Positions 1 through 8,901 of a stretch of DNA of 64,000 nucleotides are shown here, piece after piece; position 1 is the stretch's first letter, and every line of letters starts with the position of its first letter. The translations under genes and the position numbers were made by a program. The DNA is from Candidatus Sumerlaeota bacterium. Lineage in GTDB: Bacteria; Sumerlaeota; Sumerlaeia; Sumerlaeales; Sumerlaeaceae. The stretch is taken from positions 62,001-126,000 of the forward strand of contig JAAZBM010000011.1 in NCBI GenBank assembly GCA_012513815.1, written 5' to 3'. A model generated the notes under the pieces. The model did not search any database, was not told where the DNA came from, and was given only the letters and a program-made list of their open reading frames with translations.

Positions 1-1517
1 TCCGCCACACGCCGCTATGGCAGTATCCATTGGGCGCCAATCCACAATGTGGACTTGAAATCGCAAGCAGCATCATCTACACGGATTCCATTCCCCTCAT
101 GGCATTCGCTTTTCGCACGGTCAACGCCCTGTTGCCCGAGCCATTCCAATACTTCGGACTGTGGTTGCTCCTGTGCTGTTTGCTACAGACATACCTTGCT
201 TTGCACATTGCGCGTGAGCTAACGGCCGACCGAATCAACGCAAGCCTCATCGCCCTTTTCTTCCTCATCGCCCCCATCTTCATCTGGCGCTCCGCATGTC
301 ATATGTCACTTACCACGCACTGGCTTTTGCTCTGCGGGTTATGGTTCTTTTTGCGCCCACGCTTCGCCCGAAACGCATGGATTATTCTCATGGCCGTTGC
401 CGCGATGATTCACATTTACTTCCTGCCAATGCTGGGAGCACTGCTGCTTGCCGATGTGATACGCCGCAGCATTGACCACACTGAAACGCCCCGCGCCCTC
501 ATTCCGACTTGCATAGCCGCACCGGTGATTGCGATTGCTTTGCTTGCCGTCGCTGGGGTTTTCACGATTCCGGTGCAAGGCCTCCGCCTCACGCAAGCGA
601 AATGGTTCAGCGTCAGCCTCGCATCGATTATCGACCCCAATGACCGCTTTTCAACAATCTTGCCGAATCTGCCCATCTACGACCCATACAGCGAAGGTTT
701 TGCGTTTCTTGGCATCGGCGTCATTGTGTTGGCAATCATCGCGATAGTCGCAATCATCGTGGCGCAGATGCGTCGCCCCAATCGCCCACGCCAGCGGTTT
801 CGTGCGCACATCGTTTTGCTCGCCATTTTGGCGATTCTCTTCACCCTTATAGCACTGTCGAGCAATGTGCGACTGTTCCGCAAAGACATACTGATTTACT
901 CGTGGGGGCCTTTCGACGCCATCTCCGAGATGTTCCGCGCCATTGGTCGCATGTTCTGGTTGCCCTACTACATCATCTACATAGGTATCTTCGCGGCGTT
1001 GTGCCACACTCTGCCACGAAGAGCACTTTCCGTTCTCGTCGCGATGATGCTCATCCTACAGCTTTACGATTCGCGCAACGCGTTTGTGTTGTGCGTTGAG
1101 AAACACAAAACCAAAACGTGGCAATCGCCGATGCAAGACCCTTTCTGGGAGCAGGCGCCCTTGCGCTACACGAAGGTGCGCGTTGTTCCGCCGAGCAGTA
1201 GTTCCGAGCCGCCATGGAAAGAACTGGCGCAATACGCTTGCTCACATCACATGGGCATTAATTCGTTTTACTTTGCGCGCTCCGACGAGAATCGCCTCGC
1301 GTTGGAGGACAAACGCATGATTCAGGTTATCGAAGGTCAAAGCGCTTTCGACCCGGACGCGCTGTATGTTGTCACCCATTCGAATCCGATGATATGGAAA
1401 TTGATAAAGGAACGTGCCTCGCAGAATGACACCGTTCGCGAAATTGACGGTTTCAGAATTGTCGCACCCGGCGCCAATTCGACAACAGAATCTCTTGAAT
1501 CAAAAGAGGAAAGATGA
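1..1517 (+). CDS. DUF6311-like multi-spanning membrane protein (5' partial)
   Basis: This gene is cut by the left edge. Its frame is open from base 3 and begins RHTPLWQYPLG, which aligns with residues 78 onward of the third paralogue at 3202-4950, so about 77 N-terminal residues are missing and the TTG at 30 is not a real start. The visible part has many hydrophobic helices, the block SSIIYTDSIPL that I associate with DUF6311, and a soluble C-terminal tail with DALYVVTHSNPMIWK and REIDGFRIVAPG. The layout resembles GT-C fold glycosyltransferases (helical membrane domain plus periplasmic tail), but no catalytic residue can be assigned. Its stop overlaps the next start (ATGA), so the two are probably cotranscribed and translationally coupled. 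Family call is fairly sure; function is inferred. Confidence 0.8.
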   Translation, partial: RHTPLWQYPLGANPQCGLEIASSIIYTDSIPLMAFAFRTVNALLPEPFQYFGLWLLLCCLLQTYLALHIARELTADRINASLIALFFLIAPIFIWRSACHMSLTTHWLLLCGLWFFLRPRFARNAWIILMAVAAMIHIYFLPMLGALLLADVIRRSIDHTETPRALIPTCIAAPVIAIALLAVAGVFTIPVQGLRLTQAKWFSVSLASIIDPNDRFSTILPNLPIYDPYSEGFAFLGIGVIVLAIIAIVAIIVAQMRRPNRPRQRFRAHIVLLAILAILFTLIALSSNVRLFRKDILIYSWGPFDAISEMFRAIGRMFWLPYYIIYIGIFAALCHTLPRRALSVLVAMMLILQLYDSRNAFVLCVEKHKTKTWQSPMQDPFWEQAPLRYTKVRVVPPSSSSEPPWKELAQYACSHHMGINSFYFARSDENRLALEDKRMIQVIEGQSAFDPDALYVVTHSNPMIWKLIKERASQNDTVREIDGFRIVAPGANSTTESLESKEER

Positions 1518-3196
1518 CCTCTCACCCAACAAACTTTGCTAAACTGATTGTGCCCGGTATCGTCGGCGCCATTGCGTGCGTTTTGTTCTTCGCGATATGC
1601 GGATGGCAAGCGCTCAATCCTGTCTCAACCGACTGGCTGATGGATAACTACGATTTCCCGCAACACTACATGGGCTGGGAGTTTTTCCGCTACGCGCCGC
1701 TGTGGCAATTTCCCATTGGTAAGAATCCGCTGTGTGGCCTGGATCTATCGAATTCAATCGTCTTCACGGATTCAATGCCGTTCTATGCGCTACTCCTGCA
1801 TCCCTTCCACCCTTATTTGCCCTTCCCCTTTCAATACTTTGGGACCGCGATTCTGATATGCTTCATCGCGCAAGGATTCTTCGGGATGCGCATTGCACAA
1901 ACAATGACACAGAGCCGTGTTGCGGTTGTCCTCATCGCGACATACTTTTTGGTTTCTCCTATTTTTCTTTGGCGATTGGATTGTCAAATTGCCGCAGCAA
2001 ACCACTGGATTATTCTCGCGGGGTTGTGGTTTTTCATACGACCGAAATTCGCTCGCATCGGCTGGGTTGTCCTCTTCTTCCTCACCAGTCTGCTCAACTA
2101 CTACTTCTTCCCGATGATTGGTGTGTTGCTCTGCGGCGACATCGCGAACCGCGCCATCACAGACAGACGACAACTCCCGCAAATGCTATTGACATTCACC
2201 GTCGCGTTTGTGACAACACTTTTGACTCTCTACGTCATCGGCGTCTTTATGATTACGTCAAGTGGAATGCAAATGCCAAGTCACGAGTTGTTCCGCGCCA
2301 ACCTTGTGACACCATTTGATGCCGAAACGCTCTGGACGTGCTTCATGCCTAATCTGCCGACACGCAACCCATACGGCGAGGGCTTCGGGTATCTCGGGAC
2401 GGGCGTTATTCTTCTGTTGCTCATCGGCATCGCTTCGAGATTATTCGCGAAACGGAGCGTCGTCGCTAACGAACCAACGCCAATCAACACAAAACACAGC
2501 GTTATTTTTCTGACAATCATTGCTTTGTTTTTTTGGTTTATCTCGCTGTCATACAAAATCAGCTTCTTGCAGTATAATCTCGCGGAATACTCGTATGACA
2601 ACTTCCGTCCACTCATTGCGCCCTTCAGGGCAATCGGCAGACTCTTTTGGTTGCCGTTCTACATCATCTATGTTGGTGTGTTCGCGCTACTCATCCGCGC
2701 GTTGCCACACAAGGCGCTCGTGTCTGTTCTGAGCGTCGCGCTGATGATTCAAGTGGCAGACATGCACAAGGCTTTTTTCTTTTTGCGTGATGTCTTTCAC
2801 GATGACCCATACACCAGCCCCTTGCAAGATCCGTTCTGGAATGAGGCCGCGAAGAAATACACAAAAATTCGTCTTTTTTTCCCATCAACGCTCCGAACGC
2901 CATCATGGCTACCGATTAGTTATTATGCTTGCATGAATCATATGGGAATCAATTCGTTCCGGTTCGCGCGGTTCGATCGCACCATTAAAGAGCAGGAAGA
3001 CAACAGACTGTGGGAGATTCTCAACGGCAAGAGACCCTACGACTCGGACACGCTTTATGTCTTCACGCACAACAATCCCAAAGTGTGGGAGGCCGGATGC
3101 AAACGTGCCTCAGCCAACGATTTAGCGAGGGAGATTGACGGATTCAAAGTCGTCGCGCCAAACTGGCAAACAACTACGACCCTCAGTAATAAATAG
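1514..3196 (+). CDS. DUF6311-like multi-spanning membrane protein (second of three)
   Basis: A 560-residue paralogue of its two neighbours. It starts with a single N-terminal membrane helix (about residues 12-30), then NYDFPQHYMGWEFFR and APLWQFPIGKNPLCG, followed by NSIVFTDSMPF, about ten further hydrophobic segments and the conserved soluble tail DTLYVFTHNNPKVWE and AREIDGFKVVAP. The Asp in YDFPQH lies in the first periplasmic loop, where GT-C enzymes carry a catalytic acidic residue, but that role is inferred. The start ATG overlaps the upstream stop by four bases. It is probably an integral inner-membrane glycan-assembly protein. No chaperone, acceptor protein or flippase gene lies beside it. 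Confidence 0.8.
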   Translation: MTSHPTNFAKLIVPGIVGAIACVLFFAICGWQALNPVSTDWLMDNYDFPQHYMGWEFFRYAPLWQFPIGKNPLCGLDLSNSIVFTDSMPFYALLLHPFHPYLPFPFQYFGTAILICFIAQGFFGMRIAQTMTQSRVAVVLIATYFLVSPIFLWRLDCQIAAANHWIILAGLWFFIRPKFARIGWVVLFFLTSLLNYYFFPMIGVLLCGDIANRAITDRRQLPQMLLTFTVAFVTTLLTLYVIGVFMITSSGMQMPSHELFRANLVTPFDAETLWTCFMPNLPTRNPYGEGFGYLGTGVILLLLIGIASRLFAKRSVVANEPTPINTKHSVIFLTIIALFFWFISLSYKISFLQYNLAEYSYDNFRPLIAPFRAIGRLFWLPFYIIYVGVFALLIRALPHKALVSVLSVALMIQVADMHKAFFFLRDVFHDDPYTSPLQDPFWNEAAKKYTKIRLFFPSTLRTPSWLPISYYACMNHMGINSFRFARFDRTIKEQEDNRLWEILNGKRPYDSDTLYVFTHNNPKVWEAGCKRASANDLAREIDGFKVVAPNWQTTTTLSNK

Positions 3197-3201
3197 TAAC
3201 A

Positions 3202-4950
3202 ATGAACAAACCAAACACATATCCACTTCGCGGAAAAGTATTAACGGGGCTTATCCTCATTTTCATCGCTTTCGCCGTCTTCTGGGCGATGGGCGGTGTG
3301 CCCACACTCAACCCGACCTCCATCGATTGGATTTTCAACAACGATAATCGATTAGGGCCGTATTGGGAAAACGACAAGTACTTCATGATCGATTACGATT
3401 TCCCACAACATTATCTCGGGTGGGATTATTTCCGTCATACTCCGCTATGGCAGTTCCCGCTTGGTCTGAACCCCGATTGCGGCATGGAACTGTCAAGCTC
3501 CATCATCTACACAGATTCCATGCCATTGGCGGCCTTTTTCTTCCGATGCTTTGACGCGCTGTTGCCCGAACATTTTCAATACTTCGGCGGATGGATTTTT
3601 GCCTGCTATATTTTGCAAGCTGTGTTCGCTTACATCCTCGCGCGCTTCTTTACGCAGCGCCGCCTGCCATGCTTGCTTATGGCAACATTCTTTGTGTTGA
3701 CGCCCGTCTTCTTGTGGCGAACGCAATGCCAAGCGAGCCTCAGCAATCACTGGGTGATTCTGATGGCGCTCTGGTTTTATCTGCGCCCAAAGTTCGCCCG
3801 CATTGGATGGGTACTTCTGTTTGCTGCGGCAAGCATGCTCAGTATCTATTTTCTGCCGATGCTCGGTGGTCTGCTGTTGGCGGATGTTATTCGGCGCGGT
3901 ATCGACGACCGTTCCTCGCTTCGCGTGACGTTGCCCACATTCGTCGCGTCGCCACTTGCGGCGCTTCTCGTGCTCTATGTCATTGGTGCTTTTGTCATTT
4001 CCAATGAATCGATGCGCACATCAGCCTTTGTCGGACACCGCACCAATCTGCTGGCACCATTTGACCCGGATTTTCTCTGGTCGGAAACATTGGTCAACAT
4101 CCAAAACAATTTCACATTTTACGAGGGATTTGCCTACCTCGGCAGTGGCATTATTGTTCTGCTCGCGGGGGCATTGCTCCTGTGGGGTATCGCGAAGAAA
4201 AGCAACACACTCAATGATTGCTACGCCGAACACCTGACCAAAACTCATGCTCGTGTTCTGTCCATTTTTGCCGTTATTTTCCTTATCAATGCTCTCTCGA
4301 ACAGAATCGCGATTGGCGAATTCGAGTTCCTCGAGTTCGACGTCGGATTCTTGTCTTTTTATACGGAGTGTTTCCGTGCCTCGGGACGGATGTTCTGGGT
4401 CACCACCTATTGTCTCTATCTCGGCATTTTTGCTCTGTTAGTGCGCAGCCTCAAGACAGCACCGCTCATCTGCATTCTGACCGGTGCCCTGATATTCCAA
4501 TGCTGGGATATGCAGAAGGTGTTCTTGTTTTTTTATGGTATGAACGATGGCCAAAAATATGTATCAACGATGAAAGACCCTTCTTGGCAAAGTCTTGGCA
4601 AGCGCTACAGCAAGCTCCGTGTGGTGTTCCCGTCAGGTTACGGAACTAGCACATGGAAAGATCTGGCGATTTTCGCCAATACGCAGCACATGAGCATTAA
4701 TTCGTTCTATCTGGCACGATGGGATAAGACTCAGAAAAATATCGAAGATAAAAAGCTGTGGGAGATTCTCAACGGCAAAAGGTCCTATGACGCGGACACG
4801 CTTTATATCTTTACGCACAACAATCCCAAAATTTGGGAGGTCGGATGCAAACGCGCCTCAAGCAGTGACATGGCTCGGGAAATTGACGGATATAAAGTCA
4901 TCGCACCCGGAATGAATGACGTAACGACTGCCACGCAAAATAGTTTTTAG
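3202..4950 (+). CDS. DUF6311-like multi-spanning membrane protein (third of three)
   Basis: At 582 residues this is the longest of the three tandem paralogues and begins five bases after the previous stop. It carries a basic N-terminus and first helix (residues 11-31), then IDYDFPQHYLGWDYFRHTPL, SSSIIYTDSMPLAAFFFR, many membrane helices, and the soluble C-terminal region INSFYLARWDKTQK and DTLYIFTHNNPKIWE shared by all three copies. The loop before the DFPQH block is about 15 residues longer than in copy two. The family call rests on the YTDSMPL block and topology. A membrane glycosyltransferase-like role is plausible but not shown. The array probably continues upstream of the window. Confidence 0.8.
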   Translation: MNKPNTYPLRGKVLTGLILIFIAFAVFWAMGGVPTLNPTSIDWIFNNDNRLGPYWENDKYFMIDYDFPQHYLGWDYFRHTPLWQFPLGLNPDCGMELSSSIIYTDSMPLAAFFFRCFDALLPEHFQYFGGWIFACYILQAVFAYILARFFTQRRLPCLLMATFFVLTPVFLWRTQCQASLSNHWVILMALWFYLRPKFARIGWVLLFAAASMLSIYFLPMLGGLLLADVIRRGIDDRSSLRVTLPTFVASPLAALLVLYVIGAFVISNESMRTSAFVGHRTNLLAPFDPDFLWSETLVNIQNNFTFYEGFAYLGSGIIVLLAGALLLWGIAKKSNTLNDCYAEHLTKTHARVLSIFAVIFLINALSNRIAIGEFEFLEFDVGFLSFYTECFRASGRMFWVTTYCLYLGIFALLVRSLKTAPLICILTGALIFQCWDMQKVFLFFYGMNDGQKYVSTMKDPSWQSLGKRYSKLRVVFPSGYGTSTWKDLAIFANTQHMSINSFYLARWDKTQKNIEDKKLWEILNGKRSYDADTLYIFTHNNPKIWEVGCKRASSSDMAREIDGYKVIAPGMNDVTTATQNSF

Positions 4951-4988
4951 TTGGCATTTTCACATTTGATTGTAGTCCTTATGATAGT

Positions 4989-6539
4989 ATGACACCCTAT
5001 CCGACAATAACGAATGGCACTTTGCGTGTACGACTACTAAGCTTGCAATCACAGGCTTATGATGAAATGATTGCGGCCGCGCGTACTTGCTATTCGGCGC
5101 GTGGATTGGTTGACCCCGAGGAAGCCGCCGCATGGGACACGGAGAAACGCAACGGGCTGTCGAGCAGCATCTTCGCGGCCGGTCACCACACGACGCTCCA
5201 ACATTCGCATGCGACTTTTGCGATTGAAGGTGTCACACGGCAAACGATTTGGAGTTTTTTACATAGTCATCCGTTCTATAACAGCGAGCAAATCAGCCAG
5301 CGCTATGTGGCTGTGTCGCATGACGCGCTGACAGTGCCGGAGAGTTTGGACGCCAAACAACGCGAGTTATTTTCGCAAACTGCAGAGGCACAGATGAATG
5401 CCTATCGCCAATTGTGCGAAGCGCTTACGCCATCTGTTCGCGACCTGTATCTATCGCTGTTTCCCGCTCGCGGCGAGGACAAGCAAACGCCAAAGGCAAT
5501 CGAACGACGCGCTCAGGAAGTCGCGCGTTATGTGCTGCCACTGGCAACACATGCCTGTTTGCATCACACTGTCAGCACCCTGACGATTCTGCGTTATCAC
5601 CGCATGATGACTCAACCGGACGCGCCAACGGAGCAGCGAGCGCTAGCGGAGGCCATGGCGCAATTGCTGATTCAGGCAGAACCGGAATTCGCGCAACTCC
5701 TTCAGGAACCAATCCCCCAAGACAGTTTCGCGGTCACTGACCTTTTAGCAAAACATGGTGGGGTTGTCGACAGACAGCGGGCACAGAAATTCGTTCGTGA
5801 ATTTGACACCACCCTCGAGGGCAAGACCAGCAAACTCGTCGACTATGGGGTCAAGAATGAAGCTCTGCTTGCAAGCGCGGTGCGTGAAGTTCTCGGAATC
5901 TCTTCCGACGAAATGTCGGACGATGACGCAATTACCGCGGCGATGAATCCGAGTTGTAACAAGGCGTTGTCGGAAACGATGAACATCGGTACGATGGACA
6001 AGTTGACACGAACCTTGTGGCATCCGCACTATTCGTTTCGCAAACGCATCAGTCATTGCGCGGACAGTCAAGATCAGCGCCACCGCATGACACCGGCCTC
6101 GCGACCGATACTCATGGCGCACTTCACCGGCGAGCCGGATGTGATTACGCCAAGCCTTATCGATCAATGCGCACAAGCAAAACAGTTTTTCGATGATGCG
6201 AACGCGCACTGCTGGAAGACTGCCAACGCGCTACTGGAAAGCGGCGCCGACGCCGAAGCCGTCTCGATGATTCTGCCTAACGCCGTCGCGATACGCTTCA
6301 CGCAGTCCGCTGATTTGCTCAGTTTGCGCCACAAAATGGCCATGCGCCTGTGCTTCAACGCACAGGAGGAAATCTGCATGGCGTCGCACGAAGAAGCGCA
6401 ACAAATCGCCGAGGTCAACCCACGCATCGGACAGTATCTGGATCCGCCATGCATCACGCGGCACAAAGCCGGCATCGCGCCCAAATGCCCCGAGGGATCA
6501 CGTTATTGCGGCCATAAGCCTTGGCTCAATAACGACTGA
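4989..6539 (+). CDS. thyX: ThyX-family flavin-dependent thymidylate synthase, double-length form
   Basis: Predicted to make dTMP from dUMP using FAD, methylene-tetrahydrofolate and NADPH. At 516 residues it is about twice the usual ThyX length, and such long forms are known from Chlamydiae and other PVC or spirochaete genomes. The first half carries a degenerate signature, HSHPFYNSEQISQRYV (about residues 92-107), in place of the usual RHR followed by S and RY. The second half carries QRHRMTPASRP (about residues 361-372). The signature therefore looks divided between two related domains. No Shine-Dalgarno is obvious upstream of the ATG. Convergent with the phosphatase gene that follows. Family is confident; catalytic competence of each half is not. 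Confidence 0.85.
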   Translation: MTPYPTITNGTLRVRLLSLQSQAYDEMIAAARTCYSARGLVDPEEAAAWDTEKRNGLSSSIFAAGHHTTLQHSHATFAIEGVTRQTIWSFLHSHPFYNSEQISQRYVAVSHDALTVPESLDAKQRELFSQTAEAQMNAYRQLCEALTPSVRDLYLSLFPARGEDKQTPKAIERRAQEVARYVLPLATHACLHHTVSTLTILRYHRMMTQPDAPTEQRALAEAMAQLLIQAEPEFAQLLQEPIPQDSFAVTDLLAKHGGVVDRQRAQKFVREFDTTLEGKTSKLVDYGVKNEALLASAVREVLGISSDEMSDDDAITAAMNPSCNKALSETMNIGTMDKLTRTLWHPHYSFRKRISHCADSQDQRHRMTPASRPILMAHFTGEPDVITPSLIDQCAQAKQFFDDANAHCWKTANALLESGADAEAVSMILPNAVAIRFTQSADLLSLRHKMAMRLCFNAQEEICMASHEEAQQIAEVNPRIGQYLDPPCITRHKAGIAPKCPEGSRYCGHKPWLNND

Positions 6540-6554
6540 TGTGACAGAGAGACT

Positions 6555-8114
6555 CTAGTCGGCCTTCTTGTAGCCCCTGAAAATGCGGCCTTGCTCAATC
6601 ACACGACCATCAGGTTCCGTCGCACGAATCAGCACTGTATTCATCCCAGTCTTCAAGCCGACGAGCGTATCCGTAAACCAGATATGTTTGGACGGTTCAA
6701 CCCACAGCGTCGGCACCCAACGATGAGCGGCAACACCGTCAATCAACTGTTCTGTTTCGGGGTCCACCATCTCCTTGCGGGTCATCGCAATCCATTCGCC
6801 GCCATTGAGACGATACTCAACTTTGGACTTGTCATAGCCCATAAAGTAGTTCACCAACATACCATTGCCATTCCAGTAGTACCCGCCACCCAATAAATCC
6901 GGCGTCAGAATGCGCATCTGATAACTCTCGGGCAAGCTGGCCGCTTTGTAACGACCAACGGGCATTTTGTCGCCATCAAACTGCCAGATCGTGTAGCCAT
7001 TCGGTGTTCCATCGGGTTGATCGCTCACCGGAATGCCGCGCAAATCCGCAGGCCCACACCAGAACGAACCACACGCCACGGGGCAAACTTGCTGCACAAA
7101 CTCACGAGGCCCCGTCGTCGTCGCATTCTCCGACGTAATCAAATCCATCCGGCTGTTGGTATGCCAATGCCCCGCAAACGACATCACTTTGCGACCATCA
7201 AGCAGCGCTAACAGTTTGTCGATGTTGAGTTGCGGCACACCTTTGCGGTCGTAGAGCGGACAATGACTCATAAAGACAATCAACTTCTCCGCCGGGACAC
7301 TCTCCAGATCTTGTTTGACCCATGACAATTGTTCTTCGGTCAAACCTTCCTTGTAGCCCGAACCTTTACCCGTAAAGTATGTCGTGCTCAAGACGATGAA
7401 ATGCGCCTTGCCACGGTCGAACGAGTAATCGGAGGGACCATAAACCGCATTGAAACCATCATCAAACGAGTCCCGATTATCTGTCGTTTCTACACGGTCA
7501 TGATTGCCAATCGCGCCATAAACAGGGATGCCAAGCATACCGGTTGCATCCGCGATGTTGCGAATGAACTTCGGCCCACCACCAAAGTCGCCAAGGCAAA
7601 CCGCAAACTCGGCGTCGGTGCCAACAAGTTCGCACAAAATGTCCTCGCGATACAACTCGACCTGATGGGTATCACCAACTTGCGGGTCACTCAGAACAAG
7701 CATCTTGAACGCATCGCCGGACTCCGAAGCGGGACGCTTCAGCAGGGCAAAGTCGACGGACTCGCCCGGTTCATTTGTCTTCAGAAACGCATTGTCGCTT
7801 TCGCTGTAAAACACTTTGTAGAACTGTGGCACATTGGTCATCTTGTCGCGGGCAACAGTATATTCGGCGGGCACGCGCACCCACACAATCAGCTTGCCCA
7901 TCCCAATCCAATTCAAGGTATAATTGCCGTCTTCATCGGTCATCTCGACACCTTGTGCCGTGTTCACTGCGACACCGGAGATGCCCGGTTCGCCTTCATC
8001 ACGCACACCATTCGCGTTAACATCTTCGTAGACGACACCCGTCAGCTCCGCACTCCACAGACAGGACGCGAACAACGCCCATAAACAAGCTGTCAATAAT
8101 GATTTTTTCGGCAT
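6555..8114 (-). CDS. Exported calcineurin-like metallophosphoesterase with SdrD-B-like domain
   Basis: 519 residues from the ATG at 8114, chosen because GGAGA lies just upstream and a good signal peptide (KKSLLTACLWALFASCLWSA) follows; a longer frame to 8165 only adds an unlikely N-terminus. Next comes a Ca-binding SdrD-B/Cna-B-like module (YEDVNANGVRDEGEPG, about residues 27-75). The catalytic domain shows the dimetal phosphoesterase motifs in order: LSDPQVGD, LGDFGG, GNHDRVET, SHCPLY and GHWHTNSR. A C-terminal beta-rich region of about 130 residues ends the protein. It would hydrolyse a phosphoester outside the cytoplasm; the substrate is unknown. No partner gene is adjacent. Convergent with thyX and divergent from pyrR. 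Confidence 0.85.
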   Translation of the reverse strand: MPKKSLLTACLWALFASCLWSAELTGVVYEDVNANGVRDEGEPGISGVAVNTAQGVEMTDEDGNYTLNWIGMGKLIVWVRVPAEYTVARDKMTNVPQFYKVFYSESDNAFLKTNEPGESVDFALLKRPASESGDAFKMLVLSDPQVGDTHQVELYREDILCELVGTDAEFAVCLGDFGGGPKFIRNIADATGMLGIPVYGAIGNHDRVETTDNRDSFDDGFNAVYGPSDYSFDRGKAHFIVLSTTYFTGKGSGYKEGLTEEQLSWVKQDLESVPAEKLIVFMSHCPLYDRKGVPQLNIDKLLALLDGRKVMSFAGHWHTNSRMDLITSENATTTGPREFVQQVCPVACGSFWCGPADLRGIPVSDQPDGTPNGYTIWQFDGDKMPVGRYKAASLPESYQMRILTPDLLGGGYYWNGNGMLVNYFMGYDKSKVEYRLNGGEWIAMTRKEMVDPETEQLIDGVAAHRWVPTLWVEPSKHIWFTDTLVGLKTGMNTVLIRATEPDGRVIEQGRIFRGYKKAD

Positions 8115-8262
8115 TATCTTTTCTCCATCATTTCCTAAACTAACAATAGAATACGACAAAGACACAAACTTATCACTGATTTTCTTGCAAAAACAATGAA
8201 CACGGAGACTTCTTGTCTGCTAAATATTGCTGAAACTTATTGACAAGGACTCCACTACTCAT

Positions 8263-8826
8263 ATGGCACATGATTTTCCTGTGTTGCGCACACTGATGAC
8301 AGAAAACGATCTTGATCGCTCGCTGATGCTTCTTGCGGCGCAACTCTATTGCGACTTTCCGAACGACCCCGACTTGATTCTTGTCGGCATTAAGACGAGA
8401 GGCGTATACATCGCGCAAAAACTGGCCGAACTGCTCAAGAAGAATCATGGCATGACGACCAACCTCGGCGAATTGGATATCACGCTCTATCGAGACGACC
8501 TCTCGACACTCGGCGCTCAACCAATGGTTACCGGGAGCAATCTGTCATTCGATGTCTCTGACAAGAAACTCGTCATTGTTGACGATGTGCTGTTCACGGG
8601 CCGAACCATCCGCGCCGCAATGGATCACGTTGTCGACTATGGACGCCCTAAGCTAATGCGATTGCTTGTTGTGATTGATCGCGGGATGCGCGAGTACCCC
8701 ATTCAGGCCGATTATATCGGGATGAAGCTCGCCACTGACAAAACTCAGGTCATTCAGGTACGAATCAAGGAAGCAGACGAAGGGCATCAGGATGTTCTGC
8801 TGTGCCGCCTGCCTGACAAATGCTAA
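8263..8826 (+). CDS. pyrR: PyrR bifunctional pyrimidine regulator / uracil phosphoribosyltransferase
   Basis: 187 residues from the ATG at 8263, with AAGGA about 12 bases upstream. A TTG at 8227 would extend the frame but fits the family length (about 180) less well. The PRPP-binding loop VIVDDVLFTGRTIRAAMD and the PyrR-like GIKTRGVYIAQKL and LGELDITLYRDDL blocks are clear. PyrR proteins convert uracil plus PRPP to UMP, and in many bacteria bind pyr mRNA to control attenuation. I see no convincing PyrR-binding anti-antiterminator in this window and no pyr gene directly downstream, though a PyrK-like gene lies at 41509. RNA-binding regulation here is therefore unproven. Confidence 0.88.
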   Translation: MAHDFPVLRTLMTENDLDRSLMLLAAQLYCDFPNDPDLILVGIKTRGVYIAQKLAELLKKNHGMTTNLGELDITLYRDDLSTLGAQPMVTGSNLSFDVSDKKLVIVDDVLFTGRTIRAAMDHVVDYGRPKLMRLLVVIDRGMREYPIQADYIGMKLATDKTQVIQVRIKEADEGHQDVLLCRLPDKC

Positions 8827-8901
8827 CAATTAGCTGAAACCTCTTGTGCTTGAACTGTACATTAATCTGTTTATATGTTTGAAAGGCAATAATTATATAG
8901 T

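Noticed and set aside
8115-8262. PyrR-binding attenuator before pyrR
   Set aside because: No terminator/antiterminator pair or conserved PyrR-binding loop can be recognised in this gap.
8227-8262. TTG start extending PyrR by 12 residues
   Set aside because: The ATG at 8263 fits the family length and has a possible ribosome site; the extension has no homology that I can see.
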